Source of the DNA: an uncultured Flavobacteriaceae bacterium
GTDB lineage: Bacteria; Bacteroidota; Bacteroidia; Flavobacteriales; Flavobacteriaceae
Assembly: GCA_947486785.1 (NCBI GenBank)
Contig: CANKUU010000016.1
Span: 1 to 64,000 of the forward strand
Length of the DNA stretch: 64,000 bases
Direction: 5' to 3'
Under the pieces are notes generated by a model. The model saw nothing but the letters and a program-made list of their open reading frames with translations, was not told where the DNA came from and did no database searches. Shown here in pieces: positions 1 through 8,535 of the stretch (the first letter of the stretch is position 1; the number at the start of each line of letters is the position of its first letter). The position numbers and the translations under genes are program-made.

Positions 1-20
1 TCACCCAAAGAATATATGCC

Positions 21-58
21 CAGATTTGATGAAGAATTTAAATTCTTCATCAAATCTG
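21..58. repeat. 38-nt perfect palindrome (CAGATTTGATGAAGAATTT/AAATTCTTCATCAAATCTG)
   Basis: Direct reading; the two 19-nt halves are exact reverse complements with no spacer. Confidence 0.9.
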
Positions 59-193
59 ACCTAAATAATAATTATTTACCGAACTTTAGGGTGTCCTAAA
101 AAGGGGAAGCCTACAAGCCTACAAAATCAATTAAAATCAGAGGTAATAAAATCCAACGACTTTTTTTATTCAAATTTCCAAAGTGTATTTTTT

Positions 194-385
194 TCATTTT
201 TCCGCTATTGATTTAATCAGTTTGAACGCGTATAAAATTCCGATTAAAGACATAATTCCGCAAATTAAATACTCCGATTTTGAATAATAACTTATTCCGC
301 CAATTATTCCGAATGCTGTCCATAATAGATTTGTCAGAATTTCAGTTTTATTCAATTTGTTCTTTTTTTCGTTGTGTTCAGTCAT
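194..385 (-). CDS. small two-TM hypothetical membrane protein
   Basis: 63-aa ORF with two hydrophobic stretches; start codon 5-6 nt from the end of a recurring element. Confidence 0.55.
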   Translation of the reverse strand: MTEHNEKKNKLNKTEILTNLLWTAFGIIGGISYYSKSEYLICGIMSLIGILYAFKLIKSIAEK

Positions 386-390
386 ATTAT

Positions 391-522
391 TGCCAACGTT
401 TTGTGTATGATTTAGTTGTGTGTTTCAGCAACTAAATTAGCAAATACAAACCAAATAGAAAATCTGCGAGGATTTTCGTAAGTAAGCTTGCATTAGCAAT
501 TAATTATACACGTTGTTAGACA
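391..522 (-). repeat. Cassette-boundary-like element A
   Basis: Ends TTGCCAACGTTTTGTGTATGATT / AATTATACACGTTGTTAGACAA are imperfect inverted repeats; central hairpin GAAAATC-TGCGAG-GATTTTC at 458-477. Confidence 0.6.
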
Positions 523-529
523 ATTTTTT

Positions 530-1177
530 TTAGGAGGGTAATCTTTTTGTAATAAATTTCATTTGCCCTCGATGATTAGACTCATGCTCACAGACATGAA
601 ACCATTTGCAGTAATTATTAGTGGGACCCCATGGCCAATCTTGATCAATTTCCATAAGCCACTTATCTCCTCTTTTAGCAAATTCCTTTTTTGTGTGCTC
701 TCTTACATCTTTAAGCTTTTCTAGGTAGTAGCCAACTTCATTTCCAATTATCTGTTCTCTTCCAAGCTTACCAAGCCCTGAGGGAATATCCCATTCAGCC
801 TTAATATTCTCACCCCATGCTCCCCATTCAAGGCCATCAAAAGTATGCAGTTGATAATACTTCTCTGTTGCTGCTAAATGTAATAACATCGCTCCAATAG
901 AATTTGATTGTTCATCGATTTGAAAGTCAAGTTGCTCAATTGTTAAATCTTTCACACTGTGTATTACCCAAGCTCGCATCATGTTCATAGTGGAAAGTAG
1001 AGTTCCAACTTGTGGATCATATCCATCCATTGGCCCAATAATATACAGATTATCTTCGGTTTGATTTGGTAATTCATTAGCAATTCCAACGAATGGAATA
1101 GAAGCTAATCCGAAAGTTAAAAGTGCAGAATTTTTCAAGAAATTTCTTCTGTTGTTATTCTTTGATTGATTCTTCAT
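530..1177 (-). CDS. DinB-like (DUF664-type) protein with Tat-like signal
   Basis: RRNFLKN signal-like N-terminus; DinB-type helical pattern (GAMLLHLAATEKYY, HVCEHESNHRGQM). Confidence 0.7.
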   Translation of the reverse strand: MKNQSKNNNRRNFLKNSALLTFGLASIPFVGIANELPNQTEDNLYIIGPMDGYDPQVGTLLSTMNMMRAWVIHSVKDLTIEQLDFQIDEQSNSIGAMLLHLAATEKYYQLHTFDGLEWGAWGENIKAEWDIPSGLGKLGREQIIGNEVGYYLEKLKDVREHTKKEFAKRGDKWLMEIDQDWPWGPTNNYCKWFHVCEHESNHRGQMKFITKRLPS

Positions 1178-1204
1178 ATTAGTATTTATTTAGGTTGTAT
1201 TAAT

Positions 1205-1344
1205 TGTGTCTAATGTGTTTGTGTATGATTTCGTTGCGTGTTTTAAGCCCTAAAGTTAGCAACTAAATTACAGATAAAATGTCTGGGGAGACTTTCGTAA
1301 GTAGACCAGAACTAGCGATTAATTTTATACGGTGTTGGCAAATC
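1205..1344 (-). repeat. Cassette-boundary-like element B
   Basis: TTTGCCAACACCGTATAAAATTAATCGC...GAAATCATACACAAACACATTAGACACAA on the minus strand; similar to element A. Confidence 0.55.
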
Positions 1345-1347
1345 GTT

Positions 1348-2193
1348 TTATAAGCTGTCAAATTCGACAAAATCATATTCAGGAGAACTTTCTATTAAAT
1401 GTCTTAAGACTGCTGCGTGTCCATTTCCAATTATTACAAGAATTCTATCCTCCTTATTTTTAGTTATTTTTTGCAATTTTCTAAAAATCCTTACATTTCT
1501 ATTATACCACCAAAACGATAGAATATCAGCTCCTCTCTCATTATCTAACTTAAAATCTCCAACAAGATATGCTCCATATGCATATAAATGAGATTCTCTT
1601 GAGTTTAGATGTTTGAAATAGTTTAGTAAATTTGTTTTAGGTATGATTTTATTTTCTCCTTCATACCATTTAAGAGTCATTTGTCTGTATGGGTCATTGC
1701 TTTGAAAATCATAACCTTTATATAGTTTTTCAGTATAGACCGAATCTAATTTTTCTAAATCGTCGCTCATCGAATTTGCATCAATAGAATATAGCGTATC
1801 TAGATTTATTTCGTTCGCAATACGCATTCCAATTTGAAAACGCTCATCTCTTTGATTTCTATATGCTCCCTCTTTGTATTTTTTTAACTTATCTGTAGCT
1901 TTCCAATGATCTGTAGCTTCGATTGCTATTTTATTTGGCTTAAACTTTTTAATGTAATCTACGAGTTCATTAACCTCTGATTTTTTAGGCTCTTTTAATA
2001 CATCTATTTTGTTTTCAGGTTTTGTTTTAGCTACATCTAAACCAGGGTAATTAAAGTGAAAAGTTCCTACAACTAAAATTTCGACTTTTTCTTTTGGAAA
2101 ATACTCAGATGCTTTTTTTATTTTTTGAGTTTCGTTTTTAGATGTGCAAGACAATAAAATGATAAAAAAAAATAGTAAAGTAAGATATCTCAT
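1348..2193 (-). CDS. DUF5694-like lipoprotein (TraB/PrgY-like)
   Basis: Lipobox-like LLSC; EILVVGTFHFNYPG and KIAIEATDHWK motifs; C-terminal IIGNGHAAVLRHL. Confidence 0.65.
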   Translation of the reverse strand: MRYLTLLFFFIILLSCTSKNETQKIKKASEYFPKEKVEILVVGTFHFNYPGLDVAKTKPENKIDVLKEPKKSEVNELVDYIKKFKPNKIAIEATDHWKATDKLKKYKEGAYRNQRDERFQIGMRIANEINLDTLYSIDANSMSDDLEKLDSVYTEKLYKGYDFQSNDPYRQMTLKWYEGENKIIPKTNLLNYFKHLNSRESHLYAYGAYLVGDFKLDNERGADILSFWWYNRNVRIFRKLQKITKNKEDRILVIIGNGHAAVLRHLIESSPEYDFVEFDSL

Positions 2194-2263
2194 ATTCTTA
2201 TTATTGGGTTTGTTTGGAACAAAGACAATAAATTTTGATGTTTGTTACAGGTTGGGTCAAATG

Positions 2264-2409
2264 TTTGCCAACAATGGCTATACGTAATTGCTTGTTCTCG
2301 TCTATTTTATAAATCCTGAGTAATTTCCAACTTGGTTTAGTCCTAGAAAAAGTTGTATCTTAACAAGGTAACAAAATCATACATAATCATCTTGTAAAAC
2401 ATTCTTGCC
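2264..2409 (+). repeat. Cassette-boundary-like element C
   Basis: TTTGCCAACAATGGCTATACGTAATTGCTTG ... AAAATCATACATAATCATCTTG, ending just before the ATG at 2413. Confidence 0.45.
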
Positions 2410-2412
2410 GAA

Positions 2413-2961
2413 ATGAAAAAAATTACGTTTGTGATATTAATTTATTTTTCTGGAATTATTATTTCCTGTTGTTTTGACAACGGAACTATAACTTACAATA
2501 CGGTAGAATCAGCTAGAGCACTACTTTTTTCCTTTGATGAAAATGGAATTTTTCCACATTTAGACCATTTTAACCGAGATGAATTAGGAATAGGAATTTA
2601 TGCAGACTCTTTGTCAACTAGAACTGAAATGGCTTCAAATTTTTCGACAATAGGAAAAGTATATGCTTGTTCAAACCCCGACATAGTGATGTATACAAAT
2701 ACAATTGATTCCCTTAATGTTTTTACAATTTATGATTTTGACAATGAACATCCTGCTGGAAGTAACATAAATGATATTCTATTCTATTTAGATGGCTTTG
2801 GAGAAACAAGTGAAATAAATATTAATGAAGTTTCATCAATAGCAAATCATTTTAAATTTTCGGTAGTACCACAAAATGATTCTCTGCAATTCGAAATTTC
2901 GGGTAGAATTACGGAAAGAGGGAATTTTATAAAGACTACTGAACTGATAATATTGGAATAA
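2413..2961 (+). CDS. hypothetical lipoprotein
   Basis: 182-aa ORF with signal peptide and lipobox-like IISCC. Confidence 0.6.
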   Translation: MKKITFVILIYFSGIIISCCFDNGTITYNTVESARALLFSFDENGIFPHLDHFNRDELGIGIYADSLSTRTEMASNFSTIGKVYACSNPDIVMYTNTIDSLNVFTIYDFDNEHPAGSNINDILFYLDGFGETSEININEVSSIANHFKFSVVPQNDSLQFEISGRITERGNFIKTTELIILE

Positions 2962-3045
2962 AAACGTGTTGTAAAATGGTATAACCGCAATTACGGCAGA
3001 TTCGATTAGGTCCGAATCCACTAGGAATTGCTAAGGGATGTGCCA

Positions 3046-3359
3046 AACCAAAAATAGCCATTATTTATCTTATGTCCCTAGATGCAAACCGATTTGGACA
3101 ATTGCAAGAAATGATACCATAATGAAGTAAAAGAATGATGACTTCCAGATTAAGGCCGTTAGAAAGAGATAGTATAATTCACAGAGAAGTATTTGCCCAA
3201 GTTCCTCCTAAAGTTATTTACACATTATCTCCAAAGGGAGAAAAATTGAAACCTGTTTTTAACGAGCTTAAAAAATGGGGGAATGAGAATTTTTCACAAC
3301 AAATTATAGATGGTAACAAAAACGATTTACAACAGGGCGTATATTTTATGGCTGGTTAA
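3046..3359 (+). pseudogene. HxlR-family (winged-helix) regulator remnant
   Basis: In-frame AKPKIAIIYLMSLDANRFGQLQEMIP-stop-stop-SKRMMTSRLRPLERDSIIHREVFAQVPPKVIYTLSPKGEKL; TAA TGA at 3120-3125; 5' end missing. Confidence 0.8.
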
Positions 3360-3361
3360 AG

Positions 3362-3460
3362 CCTACTTACCTAAGTTTTGGCGGACTTGCTATCTGTGAT
3401 TTATTTGCTATCTTAGTGATTAAAACACCCATCTAATCATACACAAACAGGTTGGTAAAC
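3362..3460 (+). repeat. Cassette-boundary-like element D (partial)
   Basis: CTACTTACCTAAGTTTTGGCGGACTTGCTATCTG...CTAATCATACACAAACAGGTTGGTAAAC resembles the distal half of element A. Confidence 0.45.
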
Positions 3461-3479
3461 ATTTATAAAAAACAGTATT

Positions 3480-3888
3480 ATGAATATAAAATATAACGAA
3501 TCCGAAAACACGATAGAAATAAAAGATAGTTTGAAAACCCAATATTGGACAATAACTCTTATGACGATTTTTACTATTATAAATTCAATACTTTTTCTTG
3601 TTTTTGTACTTGATAAAAAACAAATGGAATGGTTTGGCTTTATTTGGATCATTATTGGAATGGCATCAGTAATAGGTTTGATTTATCAAATTTGGAAAAA
3701 AAACTGCATCTGAAAAACTTAATCTATCTGAAATCAATTCACTTACCGAAAAGCAATTTTTTGGCAGAAAAAGGTTCAGTCTGAAATTGAAAAACGGAAA
3801 ATTGAGAGATTTAATGGAAATGAATAACGAATCTGATATTAAGAAAACTAAAGAATTGTTTAAAAATATCGGAATTGAAACAAACTAA
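3480..3888 (+). pseudogene. small membrane protein gene interrupted by a frameshift in an A8 run
   Basis: ORF 3480-3713 ends after WKKNCI; removing one A from the run at 3696-3703 gives WKKTASEKLNLSEINSLTEKQFFGRKRFSLKLKNGKLRDLMEMNNESDIKKTKELFKNIGIETN, ending at TAA 3886-3888. Confidence 0.75.
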
Positions 3889-3898
3889 GTAAAACGAT

Positions 3899-4030
3899 TT
3901 GCCAACACCGTGTATAGTTAATGTTTGGTTCTCGCATACTTATGAAAATTATATCAAATTTTTTATGGGGTTTTTATTAGCTAAATTTGGTGCTGTAACT
4001 AGCCACTTATCATACCGCCACCGTTAGCTG
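3899..4030 (+). repeat. Cassette-boundary-like element E
   Basis: TTTGCCAACACCGTGTATAGTTAATG ... CTTATCATACCGCCACCGTTAGCTGCAATAAC, ending 11 nt before the ATG at 4042. Confidence 0.5.
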
Positions 4031-4041
4031 CAATAACCAAA

Positions 4042-4614
4042 ATGAAAACTATATTAAAGAAGTATATAATTCAACAAGTGGTGTCTCCGAAGAAAGAAGA
4101 GATAGAAGATATTCTTGCGCTCTTTCAAGAAAAACAATTTAAAAAGGGGGAATACTTTAAAGAGCCGTTTAAAACAGGAAATCATTTAGCTTTTTTAGCT
4201 GAAGGCGCAGTTAGGATAATAATTTATAAAGAAAATGGCGATGAAATTACTGCTCGTATCCGTCAAGGAAATTCATTTATTATAGACCCTTTTCGATTAG
4301 AAGGAACTGAGAGTTCTCCACTTGCAATAGAATGTTTAGAAGACCTGACCCTCCTAATAGCTTCAGTAGAAAAAGTTCAAAATTTACTGGAAAGTAACCT
4401 TGCCTTTAATATTGTGATACGCAAATACCAAAAAGAGCAAATGTTGGAAATGGCTAAGCGATACCACTTATTTATTGCTGGAACAGCAAAAGAACGCTAT
4501 CAATTCATTAGAGAAAACAAGCCTAATTTGTTAAAGAAATTCCCTTTGCGTTTCATCGCTTCTATAATAGGGATTACTCCCACCCAACTGAGTAGAATTA
4601 GAAATAAAAAATAA
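4042..4614 (+). CDS. Crp/Fnr family transcriptional regulator
   Basis: cNMP-binding-like N-terminus; C-terminal HTH (FPLRFIASIIGITPTQLSRIRNKK). Confidence 0.8.
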   Translation: MKTILKKYIIQQVVSPKKEEIEDILALFQEKQFKKGEYFKEPFKTGNHLAFLAEGAVRIIIYKENGDEITARIRQGNSFIIDPFRLEGTESSPLAIECLEDLTLLIASVEKVQNLLESNLAFNIVIRKYQKEQMLEMAKRYHLFIAGTAKERYQFIRENKPNLLKKFPLRFIASIIGITPTQLSRIRNKK

Positions 4615-4698
4615 TTTTGTAATCATCCCATTTCTCAACATATGTTGAGGATTCCTTTCTGACATCACGGGTAAATTTGCACACAAACAATAGCAGGT

Positions 4699-5154
4699 TT
4701 GAGTATGAAAAGAGTATTACCAACAGTAGCAGACAATAACTATCAGGGGCATAAAATAGCTAAATGGCTATTGATGTTCTTCGTATTTAAGTCCTTTTTT
4801 GCGGGAAGTATACACATGTTTGCAACCGATGGAGGTGCTCAAAGTATTGCTTCTATCACCCTTGACCAATTTACGCCGAAAGGGGCAGATAGTGTAATCA
4901 CCATGTTTGGATTATGGGGTATGGAGCAGTTTATTATTGGCTTGATAGGTTTTATCATCATAAGGCGATATCAATCTCTTATTCCTTTGATGTGCGGTGT
5001 TTATGTGCTGGAATATATAATGAGAGGGATTTCAAGTTTTTATACCCCAGGTCTTTCTACAGCACATACTCCACCTGGTGCTGTTGCTGATTACCTACTT
5101 ATTCCTTTAGCTATACTCATGTTTCTTTTTTCACTAAAAAATAAATTAAAATGA
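4699..5154 (+). CDS. four-TM hypothetical membrane protein
   Basis: 151-aa hydrophobic ORF; overlaps the next gene start by 4 nt. Confidence 0.65.
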   Translation: MSMKRVLPTVADNNYQGHKIAKWLLMFFVFKSFFAGSIHMFATDGGAQSIASITLDQFTPKGADSVITMFGLWGMEQFIIGLIGFIIIRRYQSLIPLMCGVYVLEYIMRGISSFYTPGLSTAHTPPGAVADYLLIPLAILMFLFSLKNKLK

Positions 5155-6110
5155 CATTACGAATTTTAGTAATTGTATTTATTTTTTCATGTTTCTTTTT
5201 ATCCTCTTGCAACCAAGAGGATGATCCTACAGTTACGATTGTTTCTTATGAAACGACCTTGAATCAACTGGACCCATTGGATAAAGGAGGGCGATGGCTC
5301 GCTAATGGCATTAAAGAAACCAATGAATTAACTAATATAGAAGAAGGGCAAGAAGGGAGGATTACCACTTATTTAAATGAGTTAGCCCTTAATCCAGCGA
5401 CAAGATGTGATGATAGTACCAACGATTCATTTATACGTGATTTAATTTCTGAAAACTATCCGCAAGAAGCTATTGATATAGTTGAAAAAGCCATGGTAAG
5501 GCTATGTTCTGAGCTTAATTTTCACGAAGGTTTTTGGACAACCGAAGTAAATAATCCAAGTATTCCATTTCCTATTCAGGTTATTAACGACATGCATATT
5601 GATGCAGCAACTAAAAGAGTAACGGTATACGCACAGCAAAGAGTAAATGGAATGGTACTAGTTCCTGCACAAGTTGGCCCAGGAGAATGTACCACCACTT
5701 TAAGGGGAGATACAGCTTGTTATCATCCAAATGCTGTTTATTTGAATGGAAGTGGAGCGGAGTTTTTAAAGGCAGACGGAGCAGGTGCATGGTGGGTAAA
5801 ACATTCCTGGGTTTTGGGTGGTGAAGGCTACCAAAATTGGGAACTTACGCTTGAGGAAGAGTACGGTGAAGGTCTTTGGGTAGAAGGTATTTTATTAGGA
5901 GATGATATTACCATGAAAGTGGGAGATTTAGATGGTTCAGATGGAGGGTTTTATAACCTTCGCAGACCTCTTTTGCAAAATGACCCCGTTACTTATAGTG
6001 TTGAAAGGTATTTGCCACCTGCCACCACACCTGATTTTTCACTTGAATGGGAATGTACTACAACAAGCAGCGCCTTTGACGGTTTAGCTCGTAGTTGTCC
6101 AAAACTTTAA
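5151..6110 (+). CDS. hypothetical lipoprotein
   Basis: Signal and lipobox-like FFLSSCN; 319 aa. Confidence 0.65.
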   Translation: MTLRILVIVFIFSCFFLSSCNQEDDPTVTIVSYETTLNQLDPLDKGGRWLANGIKETNELTNIEEGQEGRITTYLNELALNPATRCDDSTNDSFIRDLISENYPQEAIDIVEKAMVRLCSELNFHEGFWTTEVNNPSIPFPIQVINDMHIDAATKRVTVYAQQRVNGMVLVPAQVGPGECTTTLRGDTACYHPNAVYLNGSGAEFLKADGAGAWWVKHSWVLGGEGYQNWELTLEEEYGEGLWVEGILLGDDITMKVGDLDGSDGGFYNLRRPLLQNDPVTYSVERYLPPATTPDFSLEWECTTTSSAFDGLARSCPKL

Positions 6111-6127
6111 TCTTAATATTCATCATT

Positions 6128-6502
6128 ATGGAGTTACAAAAAAATGAAATGAAGGTTTTAATAACTTTCTTCTTCCTGATGTTTTCAATTGCGCACACGT
6201 CTGCACAACAAGTATTGGAAGGATTGTGGAACACAGGAAAAGAAGAAACCTTAGTTGAAATTTCCTATTTAAATGAACAGTTAATAGGCAAAATAAAGTC
6301 ATCTAACAATGAGCATGCTAAAATTGGTAAAACCATCCTAAAAGACCTTCGGAATGAAGGAGGTAAATGGCTTGGAAAAATTTATGCGGTCAAAAGAAGG
6401 GATTGGTACAGTGTCAAAATTGTTCCACATAAAGAAAAGCTTGAGTTAACAATAGCAACAGGACTTTTTAGTAAAACGTTAGAATGGAAAAGAGAGAATT
6501 GA
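6128..6502 (+). CDS. DUF2147-like secreted protein
   Basis: Signal peptide then QVLEGLWNTGKEETLVEI, similar in layout to the DUF2147 ORF at 10359; start revised from 6095. Confidence 0.6.
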   Translation: MELQKNEMKVLITFFFLMFSIAHTSAQQVLEGLWNTGKEETLVEISYLNEQLIGKIKSSNNEHAKIGKTILKDLRNEGGKWLGKIYAVKRRDWYSVKIVPHKEKLELTIATGLFSKTLEWKREN

Positions 6503-6717
6503 AGAAAATTGTATCAGTTTTTAAAACAAATATTCAAAAGCAGCAATTGAACAGATTAACTGCTGCTTTAAATAATTCTAATAAAATTACCAGATGGACT
6601 ATTGATTTTGAGGATTGCGATCATATTCTCAGAATTGAGAGTCATGAAATTATCTCAGATGAAGTAATCGCTAAGCTTACTGCAATAGGGTTTAAGGCTG
6701 AAGAATTGAACGATTGA
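6484..6717 (+). CDS. small HMA-fold-like hypothetical protein lacking CxxC
   Basis: RWTIDFEDCDHILRIES...EVIAKLTAIGFKAEEL looks like a beta-alpha-beta-beta-alpha-beta pattern; overlaps the upstream gene. Confidence 0.45.
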   Translation: MEKRELKKIVSVFKTNIQKQQLNRLTAALNNSNKITRWTIDFEDCDHILRIESHEIISDEVIAKLTAIGFKAEELND

Positions 6718-6766
6718 AAACATCATGCCCAGCAAAAGCTCGGCACGCCGTATATACGATACCGTT

Positions 6767-7414
6767 CTATGTCGTTTTTTTTTCGTTTTGGAATGCTATG
6801 TAAGAATAAACTATTGGTATAATAGTTATTATTCCTGTTATTATTAAAAAGGTAGTAAAATTGGTATTTTTTTCTAAAATTAAACTTAATAACACAACAA
6901 TAATTCCTCCTGAGAACCATAATTTGCCTCCTAATGTATGAGTTTTTCTCCAAACTGTTTCATTTTCTAGAGTCCAAGGAGTTCTAATTCCAATAAAATA
7001 ATTTGATTTAACTGTTTTAAAATAATTACCTAATATTATATACAAAACGCCGATTAATAATATCATATAATTCGGATTAGCAAATGATTCATTTTTTGCG
7101 GTATAAATAATAAACAAAGCTAAAATTGACATAAAGGTGGTTAGTGAAAATTTTATAGTTTGAAGTTTATTACCCATTTTATTCAATTTGTTTTTTGGGT
7201 CAATTTTTGGGGCAATTAAAAAAATAATATATACCAATAGAGGTAGTAAAATTGGAATAAGTATTAACTCAATTTTATCTCCATATCTGTCTACTTCTCC
7301 TTTGATATTCCAATGCAAAGGAACTTTTTTAGGCAATTGATTCCATAAATAAGCTAAATAGATAAAAGGTAATAATACAATTCCAATTAGCGGTAATTCT
7401 TTTTTTAGGTTCAT
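6767..7414 (-). CDS. SdpI/DUF1648 family membrane protein
   Basis: LPKKVPLHWNIKGEVDRYG and NYFIGIRTPWTLENETVWRKTHTLGG motifs. Confidence 0.85.
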   Translation of the reverse strand: MNLKKELPLIGIVLLPFIYLAYLWNQLPKKVPLHWNIKGEVDRYGDKIELILIPILLPLLVYIIFLIAPKIDPKNKLNKMGNKLQTIKFSLTTFMSILALFIIYTAKNESFANPNYMILLIGVLYIILGNYFKTVKSNYFIGIRTPWTLENETVWRKTHTLGGKLWFSGGIIVVLLSLILEKNTNFTTFLIITGIITIIPIVYSYIAFQNEKKTT

Positions 7415-7417
7415 AAT

Positions 7418-7672
7418 TTATTTTTTTAAAGAAAGTATCCAGTTTATTACATCTTCTAGTATGCTGGTGTTTAATGAATATGCTACAAATTGTCCTTTTT
7501 TTTCACTTGTGATCAAATCTGCTCTTTTTAAAATATCAAGATGATGAGAAATACTAGGTTTAGATATATTAAACTGTTCTGCAATTTCTCCAGCATTCAT
7601 ATCTTTCTCTTTTAGTAATTCAACAATTTTTCTGCGGGTTTCATCATTAAGAGCTTTAAAAAGAGAATTCAT
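7418..7672 (-). CDS. ArsR/SdpR-family autorepressor
   Basis: MNSLFKALNDETRRKIVELLKEKDMNAGEIAEQFNISKPSISHHLDILK winged helix; 3 nt from the SdpI gene. Confidence 0.88.
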   Translation of the reverse strand: MNSLFKALNDETRRKIVELLKEKDMNAGEIAEQFNISKPSISHHLDILKRADLITSEKKGQFVAYSLNTSILEDVINWILSLKK

Positions 7673-7845
7673 TATATTTAGTTATTTAGACAAATATCTA
7701 AATATTAATTTAAATATGCAAAGGTTAATCAGTTTTTAAAATGGCATCGAGCAGTGGAGTTAAAATACCCCTTTTGAGTTGTGAAATTTAAAAATAGAAT
7801 AAATAGGCTTAGTGCTTAAAGCTATCAAAAAAAAGGGCAAGTTAG

Positions 7846-8319
7846 TTAGCGGTGATGATACGGCTGATTTTTGAGAATCGTACATCCTCTATAAATTTGT
7901 TCAATGATAAAAAGGCGAATCATTTGATGCGAAAAAGTCATTTTAGAGAGACTAATTTTACCCTGTGCTTTTTTATACATTTCTGGGCTAAAGCCGTACG
8001 GACCTCCAATAACAAAAACAAGTTGTTTGGTGCCAGCGTTCATCTTCTTTTGAAGGTATTCTGAGAAGTCTATCGAAGAAAATTGCTTTCCGTTTTCGTC
8101 TAATAAAACTAAAACATCTGTTGGGTTCAATTTTTTTAAAATAAGCTCACCCTCTTTTTCTTTTTGTTGTGTTTCTGAAAGATTTTTTGCGTTTTTTAGA
8201 TCTAAAATAATTTCAAAATCAAATTTCACATAGTGTTTTAATCGACTTTCATAGTCACTAATTAATTGCTGTAAAGGGGAGCTATCTGTTTTGCCAACAG
8301 CTAAAAGTTTAATGGTCAT
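7846..8319 (-). CDS. rlmH: 23S rRNA (pseudouridine1915-N3)-methyltransferase RlmH
   Basis: VFVIGGPYGFSPEMY and KMTFSHQMIRLFIIEQIYRGCTILKNQPYHH. Confidence 0.95.
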   Translation of the reverse strand: MTIKLLAVGKTDSSPLQQLISDYESRLKHYVKFDFEIILDLKNAKNLSETQQKEKEGELILKKLNPTDVLVLLDENGKQFSSIDFSEYLQKKMNAGTKQLVFVIGGPYGFSPEMYKKAQGKISLSKMTFSHQMIRLFIIEQIYRGCTILKNQPYHHR

Positions 8320-8535
8320 TTTACAAATTTAAATTCTCAAACATCAACATGCAAAGCTTATAATAGTTTAGGAAATAAGACAAAATAGCACGTGCTAAAG
8401 TTTCTATTAATTGGGTTTTGTGGGTTTAAAGTTGCCAATTATACCTTAAAAATAGGTATTAAATTAGAAGAAGTAGTAAAGTTATCAAATAAGCTAATAA
8501 CTATTTCTTAAATTAGCAAAAAGCAATCGAGTCAA

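Noticed and set aside
2836-3021. Minus-strand 61-aa ORF overlapping the end of the 2413-2961 lipoprotein gene
   Set aside because: Antisense with no motif; the plus-strand gene has a signal peptide and better coding character.
391-4030. Calling the left region a true integron
   Set aside because: No integron integrase or attI seen, genes run in both directions, and most core sites deviate from GTTRRRY; reported only as cassette-like.
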